Assembly: GCA_025056735.1 (NCBI GenBank)
Contig: JANWVR010000057.1
Span: 1 to 64,000, forward strand
Direction: 5' to 3'
Length of the DNA: 64,000 nucleotides
Source: Saprospiraceae bacterium
GTDB taxonomy: Bacteria > Bacteroidota > Bacteroidia > Chitinophagales > Saprospiraceae
Below, piece after piece: positions 60,162 to 64,000 of the stretch. Each line of letters begins with the position of its first letter. The first letter of the stretch is position 1. The position numbers and the translations under genes were made by a program. The notes beneath the pieces were generated by a model. The model saw nothing but the letters and a program-made list of their open reading frames with translations, was not told where the DNA came from and searched no databases.

Positions 60162-60503
60162 ATGACGGAGGAGAACATCCAGCACGTGTTTGGCCAGGTC
60201 AGCAAGTCTTTAGCATTGGAGGCCGCCGAGCCGCCGCCCGACGAGGCGGCCTTGCTGGCGCTCATCGCGGAGCGCGTCGCTGAGTTGCTGGAGCATCAGC
60301 CTGAATACCTGATGAGCCTGCTGTACCGGCTCGATGTGTTGGAAGAAAAGATAGCGCCGGTCATGCGCGGTCATAGTGAAGAGCCGCTCCCTGTGGCGCT
60401 GGCCCGCCTCATTCTGGAGCGGCAAAAGCAGCGCATCGAAACCCGGCGCACTGTAAAGCCGCATCCGATGAATAGGGATGAAGCCGACGAGTGGGCGTGG
60501 TAG
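60162..60503 (+). CDS. hypothetical protein
   Basis: This 113-residue acidic, helical protein contains EAALLALIAERVAELLEHQPEYLMSLLYRLDVLEEKI followed by PLPVALARLILERQKQRIETRR. I do not recognise a named family, though the pattern looks like a conserved small cytosolic protein. It converges on the RidA-like gene with 8 bases between the stops. The reading frame is uninterrupted and has sensible codon use. Confidence 0.65.
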   Translation: MTEENIQHVFGQVSKSLALEAAEPPPDEAALLALIAERVAELLEHQPEYLMSLLYRLDVLEEKIAPVMRGHSEEPLPVALARLILERQKQRIETRRTVKPHPMNRDEADEWAW

Positions 60504-60511
60504 CGCGGGGT

Positions 60512-60943
60512 TTAGGCGTCGTCGCGCACAATGGCGATGCACTTGAGTTCAATAGCGATGGGCGTGGGCAGGCGGTCAATGCCTATGGTAGTGCGGCAGG
60601 GCTGGTTGTCTTGGAAGTATTCGGCGTAGATGCGGTTGAACGTGTGGAAGTCCCGTTCCAGGTTGGTCAGGAAAACAGTAACGTCCACTAAGTCTTCCCA
60701 GCGGGCGCCGCAGGCTTCGAGCACGGCGCGCACGTTGCGAAAAACGGAATGCACCTGTGCCTCGAAGTCAAATTCCATATAGTTGCCGCTGGGGCTGCGC
60801 TTGAGGCCCGGCACGCCGTCGGTTTCCGGGTCGCGGGGGCCGATGCCGGAAAGGAACAGCAGGTTGCCTGCGCGGCGGGCGTGGGGGTATGGGCCCACGG
60901 GCTTGGGCGCGTTTTGGGCGTCGAATTTTTCGGATGTAGCCAT
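60512..60943 (-). CDS. RidA family protein, possible 2-aminomuconate deaminase
   Basis: This 143-residue YjgF/YER057c/UK114-family protein has KPVGPYPHARRAGNLLFLSGIGPRDPETD, RAVLEACGARWEDLVDVTVFLTNL and PTPIAIELKCIAIV. Rid proteins hydrolyse imines or enamines. The PHARRxG and SGxxPR motifs resemble 2-aminomuconate deaminase more than generic RidA, which would place it downstream of ACMSD in kynurenine breakdown (inference). It lies 32 bases behind the E2 gene and is probably co-transcribed with it. Confidence 0.82.
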   Translation of the reverse strand: MATSEKFDAQNAPKPVGPYPHARRAGNLLFLSGIGPRDPETDGVPGLKRSPSGNYMEFDFEAQVHSVFRNVRAVLEACGARWEDLVDVTVFLTNLERDFHTFNRIYAEYFQDNQPCRTTIGIDRLPTPIAIELKCIAIVRDDA

Positions 60944-60975
60944 GCTGTCGGGGTGCGTTTGAGCGCGGGCGCCGC

Positions 60976-62349
60976 TTAGATGGCCCGGTTAGGGTCGAAC
61001 TGCTCTAAGTAATCCGCCACGCGGCGCAGGAAGGAGCCGCCCAGCATGCCGTCCACGATGCGGTGGTCGTAGGAGAGCGACAGGAACATCATGTGCCGGA
61101 TGGCGATGACGTCGCCATGTTCGGTTTCGAGCACGGCGGGCTTTTTCCGGATGGCCCCCGTAGCCAGGATGGCCACCTGCGGCTGGTTGATAATGGGCGT
61201 GCCCATGACGTTGCCGAAGGTGCCTACGTTGGTCAGCGTGAAGGTGCCGCCCTGGATTTCTTCGGGCTTCAGCTGGTTTTGGCGCGCGCGGTTGGCCAGG
61301 TCGTTGACGACTTTCGTCAGGCCCACCAAGTTCAGGTGATCGGCGTTGCGAATGACGGGCACGATGAGATTGCCGCTGGGCAGGGCCGTCGCCATACCGA
61401 TGTTAATGTCCTTTTTTACGATGATGCGCGTGCCGTCCACTGAGGAGTTGATGAGCGGGAAGTCGCGGATGGCGCGCGCAATAGCCTCGATGAAGATGGG
61501 CGTGAAGGTGATGTTTTCGCCGTATTTTTTGCGGAATTCGTCTTTGATGCGGTTGCGCCACAGCACTAAGTGGGTTACGTCGGCCTCCACGAAAGAGGTA
61601 ACGTGGGCGCTGGTATGCTTGCTCATGACCATGTGCTCGGCAATGAGCCGGCGCATGCGGTCCATTTCAATGATTTCTACGTTGCCCGAAACGGACGTCG
61701 CTGCGGGGGGTGCTGCGGGAGCGGTTGTGGGAGCCGCTGTTGGGGCAGCGGCGGGAGCGGCAGTGGGCGTCGAGGTGAATGCCGCTGTCGCTGCGGACGT
61801 GGCGGCAGACGCAGTTTTGCGGTGTTGTACGTAGGCGAGGATGTCTTTTTTGGTAACGCGCCCTTCCAGGCCCGAGCCTGGGATGCGGTCGAGTTCGGCC
61901 TGAGAGATGCCTTCCTCGCGCGCAATGGTGCGCACTAACGGCGAGTAGAAGCGTCCGCTGGCCGCCGCGGTGCTGGGCGCAGGCTCGGCGGGCGCAGTCG
62001 GCACGAAGGGCACCGATACCGCAGCAGGCTCAGCCACAGCCGGCGTCTGGCCGTTGCCCGATGCTGGTGCGCTCACCGCCGGAGAGGCCGCTGGCGCCGC
62101 CGCCGAAGCGTCCGTCTCGATAATGGCAATGACGGTATTGATGGGCACTACGTCGTTTTCCTTGAACAACACTTCCACGACCACTCCCTCCACCGGAGAG
62201 GGCACCTCGCTGTCCACCTTGTCTGTGGCGATGTCCAGCACGGGTTCGTCCAGCGCCACCCGGTCGCCGGGCTTCTTGCGCCACTTCAGGATGGTGGCTT
62301 CCATAATGCTTTCGCCCATTTTGGGCATAATGAGTTCTACGCGCGCCAT
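60976..62349 (-). CDS. dihydrolipoamide acyltransferase (E2) of a 2-oxoacid dehydrogenase complex
   Basis: This 457-residue E2 has one lipoyl domain with the modified lysine in IATDKVDSEV (Lys44), an Ala/Pro-rich linker, a peripheral-subunit-binding domain (SPLVRTIAREEGISQAELDRIPGSGLEGRVTKKDI-type, about 140-180), another Ala/Pro linker, and the catalytic domain ending with SYDHRIVDG. It carries acyl groups between E1 and E3. The branched-chain (BkdB) type is the best guess from the motifs; pyruvate or 2-oxoglutarate remain possible. E1 and E3 are not in the window. A promoter box lies 33 bases upstream. Confidence 0.92.
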   Translation of the reverse strand: MARVELIMPKMGESIMEATILKWRKKPGDRVALDEPVLDIATDKVDSEVPSPVEGVVVEVLFKENDVVPINTVIAIIETDASAAAPAASPAVSAPASGNGQTPAVAEPAAVSVPFVPTAPAEPAPSTAAASGRFYSPLVRTIAREEGISQAELDRIPGSGLEGRVTKKDILAYVQHRKTASAATSAATAAFTSTPTAAPAAAPTAAPTTAPAAPPAATSVSGNVEIIEMDRMRRLIAEHMVMSKHTSAHVTSFVEADVTHLVLWRNRIKDEFRKKYGENITFTPIFIEAIARAIRDFPLINSSVDGTRIIVKKDINIGMATALPSGNLIVPVIRNADHLNLVGLTKVVNDLANRARQNQLKPEEIQGGTFTLTNVGTFGNVMGTPIINQPQVAILATGAIRKKPAVLETEHGDVIAIRHMMFLSLSYDHRIVDGMLGGSFLRRVADYLEQFDPNRAI

Positions 62350-62381
62350 TCCGTTTGCGAATTGTTTGTGTTAAGGCGGCG

Positions 62382-62389
62382 CAAAGGTA
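62382..62389 (-). promoter_or_regulatory. -7 promoter box (TACCTTTG) of the E2-RidA operon
   Basis: An exact TAnnTTTG match on the minus strand, with a leader of about 27 bases to 62349. Confidence 0.55.
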
Positions 62390-62504
62390 GGGCATCAAAA
62401 CGGTGTATGGTTGACATGAAAAGGCCATCCAGACGAAAACCAGCAGGCGACACTCATCGCGGGATTTTAAACGCCTGAACGGGCTTTTTGGCCCTTTTGG
62501 GTGG

Positions 62505-62563
62505 GATAACGGGCTAAATGTGGGTTCGGAAAGGTGCATTTAGCCCGTTATCTGCTTTTTTTT
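62505..62563 (+). terminator. strong terminator in a divergent gap, upstream of the ATPase promoter
   Basis: A perfect 16-bp stem (GATAACGGGCTAAATG with CATTTAGCCCGTTATC) with a 16-base loop is followed by TGC and T8. Nothing on the plus strand upstream needs terminating, since the nearest gene to the left is on the minus strand. Confidence 0.8.
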
Positions 62564-62575
62564 ATCAAAAAGACT

Positions 62576-62583
62576 TAATTTTG
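62576..62583 (+). promoter_or_regulatory. -7 promoter box (TAATTTTG) of the DUF234-type ATPase gene
   Basis: An exact TAnnTTTG match just after the terminator's T-run, giving a leader of about 12 bases. Confidence 0.55.
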
Positions 62584-62600
62584 CGGGAAAAGAAGCGAGG

Positions 62601-64000
62601 ATGGAGCCTTTTATTGGCCGACATAAGGAGCTGCAAATATTGCGCGCGCTTTGGAAGCGCGAGCGTTCTGACTTTGTCGCCATTTTCGGGCGTCGGCGGG
62701 TGGGCAAGACCTTCCTGGTTCGGGAGGCTTTTTACGGGCAGTTTGATTTTCAGGTAACAGGTCTGGCCAATACCACTACGCGGAGGCAGTTGGAGAATTT
62801 CCATGCCGCTCTACTGAGCGCTGCTTCTGCCAGGCAGGACTACCCTATGCCTCAAGACTGGTTTGAGGCCTTTCGGCAATTGGCCGACCATTTGGGCGGG
62901 CTTCCAGCGGGCCGTAAGAAGGTCGTTTTCATAGATGAGCTCCCGTGGATGGATACGCCTAAGTCGGAATTCATTTCGGCGCTCGAACACTTTTGGAATG
63001 CGTGGGCAAGCGCTCGTGCTGACATTTTGCTCGTCGTCTGCGGTTCGGCCTCTTCGTGGATGATACATCGCTTGCTCATGAACACCGGCGGGTTGTATAA
63101 CCGCGTAACGAGTCGGATAAAATTGGAGCCGTTTACGCTGGCCGAGTGCGAGGCGTATTTCACAGCGCGCGGCGCAGCTTTCAATCGCTACCAGATTATT
63201 CAGCTCTACATGGTGTTGGGCGGCATCCCTTTTTATTTAGAGCAAGTAGACGTGAGCAAAAGTGCGTTGCAAAACATCAACGACCTCTGCTTCGCTGCTA
63301 ATGGATTTTTGCGTTCGGAGTTCTCATACCTCTTTGCTTCGCTTTTCAAACATTCGGAGCGGCATGTAGCCATTGTGGAAGTGCTTGCCCAAAAGACAAA
63401 AGGCATGGTACGCGAAGAGATTATCCGAAAGGCGGGGCTGCCCAATGGCGGCAACACAACTAAGGCCCTGCTTGAATTGGAGGAAAGCGGATTTATCCGG
63501 AAGTATCAGGCCTTCGATAGGCGAAGCAAGGAGGCGCTTTATCAGTTGGCTGACTTTTATACGCTGTTTTACCTCAAGTTCATCCAGCCCTCCAGCCATT
63601 TGGATAACTATGTATGGAGCGCCGATGCCCCGGCTTTCAACGCCTGGAGCGGTTACGCTTTCGAGCAGGTGTGCCTTCAGCATGTAGAACAGATCAAGAA
63701 AGCCCTGGGAGTCAGCGGTGTTATCACCCGTTCCTCGGCCTGGACAGGCGCCGACGGAGACCGCAAAGCACAGGTGGACTTAGTCATAGACCGTCGCGAC
63801 GGCGTCATCAACCTCTGCGAAATCAAGTTCTCTACCGGGCTGTTCTCCATAGACAAGCGTTATGCAGAGGAGCTGCGCGAAAAAGTCGCTCTCTTCAAAC
63901 GGATTACAGGAACAAAAAAAGCGGTTTTTCTTACCTTCATCACCACCTTCGGCCTGGCCTCAACACCACACACCGGTGGACTGGTGCAAAGCGCTCTGAC
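62601..64000 (+). CDS. AAA ATPase with DUF234 nuclease-like domain (partial, runs off the window)
   Basis: The frame opens at 62601 (MEPFIGRHKELQIL) and is still open at the window edge after 466 codons. The ATPase domain has Walker A FGRRRVGKT and Walker B VVFIDELPWMDTPKS; a winged-helix segment follows (EEIIRKAGLPNGGNTTKALLELEESGFIRK), then a C-terminal DUF234-type region with DRKAQVDLVIDRRDGVINLCEIKFS, a PD-(D/E)XK-like pattern. Such ATPases are widespread accessory genes in Bacteroidota and archaea with no settled role. It is a second member, with the gene at 21117, of this ATPase-nuclease class in the window. Confidence 0.88.
   Translation, partial: MEPFIGRHKELQILRALWKRERSDFVAIFGRRRVGKTFLVREAFYGQFDFQVTGLANTTTRRQLENFHAALLSAASARQDYPMPQDWFEAFRQLADHLGGLPAGRKKVVFIDELPWMDTPKSEFISALEHFWNAWASARADILLVVCGSASSWMIHRLLMNTGGLYNRVTSRIKLEPFTLAECEAYFTARGAAFNRYQIIQLYMVLGGIPFYLEQVDVSKSALQNINDLCFAANGFLRSEFSYLFASLFKHSERHVAIVEVLAQKTKGMVREEIIRKAGLPNGGNTTKALLELEESGFIRKYQAFDRRSKEALYQLADFYTLFYLKFIQPSSHLDNYVWSADAPAFNAWSGYAFEQVCLQHVEQIKKALGVSGVITRSSAWTGADGDRKAQVDLVIDRRDGVINLCEIKFSTGLFSIDKRYAEELREKVALFKRITGTKKAVFLTFITTFGLASTPHTGGLVQSAL

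Noticed and set aside
1-64000. tRNA, rRNA, tmRNA or insertion-sequence genes
   Set aside because: I looked for their conserved sequences and for transposase motifs on both strands and saw none; a covariance-model scan was not possible.

Overview
The window reads as chromosomal DNA from a Bacteroidota bacterium, most likely from the Saprospiria/Chitinophagia side of the phylum (inference from gene content, not a placement). Support: a PorP/SprF-type type IX secretion protein, a secreted beta-helix protein ending in a type IX sorting domain, Bacteroidota families such as DUF2795, and many promoters with the phylum's -7 box TAnnTTTG. The DNA is fairly GC-rich. I see no rRNA, tRNA, CRISPR array, phage genes or intact insertion sequence.

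Layout. 0-9 kb: a Dna2-like nuclease-helicase followed by a FabH-type ketoacyl synthase, divergent from dnaX; then a hibernation factor, an aldehyde dehydrogenase and a small membrane protein. 9-16.6 kb: two polyprenol/cellulose-type glycosyltransferases, typA, queA, a DUF2795 protein and a Crp/Fnr regulator. 16.7-24 kb: an RsmI-like methylase, scpA, accC, a class IV aminotransferase, an AAA ATPase with a DUF4143 nuclease-like domain, an odd GT2 protein and a thioesterase. This stretch carries three arrays of a 25-bp palindromic repeat. 24-31.8 kb: a TlpA-like protein, a GT39-type glycosyltransferase, a SAM methyltransferase, PorP/SprF and a serpin. 31.8-34.1 kb: an AT-richer island with a BrnT toxin, a frameshifted partner gene and an Mrr-type restriction enzyme; its left edge is a decayed copy of the neighbouring epimerase gene. 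34-48 kb: epimerase, cytochrome c, 2-hydroxyacid dehydrogenase, pdxA, leucyl aminopeptidase, a TPR-adenylate cyclase, a membrane patatin, a fatty-acid hydroxylase, small envelope proteins, a FolB/zinc-ribbon fusion and mtaB. 48-64 kb: dnaK, an ACMSD-type decarboxylase, an orphan DUF5682 protein, a sigma-54 response regulator lacking its DNA-binding domain, a T9SS cargo protein, a TPR protein, a 53-residue membrane protein, a RidA/aminomuconate deaminase-like protein, an E2 acyltransferase and a DUF234-type ATPase running off the end.

The strongest unexplained signal is the repeat. Twenty copies of a 16-bp palindrome (GCCAAAC-AA-GTTTGGC) on a strict 25-bp pitch lie in three gene-edge arrays: 12 copies before scpA, 4 just after scpA, and 4 before the GT2 gene. 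In both upstream arrays the start codon sits exactly 14 nt from the last palindrome in nearly the same sequence. One copy has changed both outer bases in a way that keeps the palindrome. The predicted scpA promoter lies just before its array, so the array would be transcribed as a long hairpin-rich leader. Other points of interest are the A9 frameshift in the BrnT partner, the FolB fusion, the orphan DUF5682 gene, apparent leaderless starts, and a strong preference for the leucine codon TTA when the next base is G.
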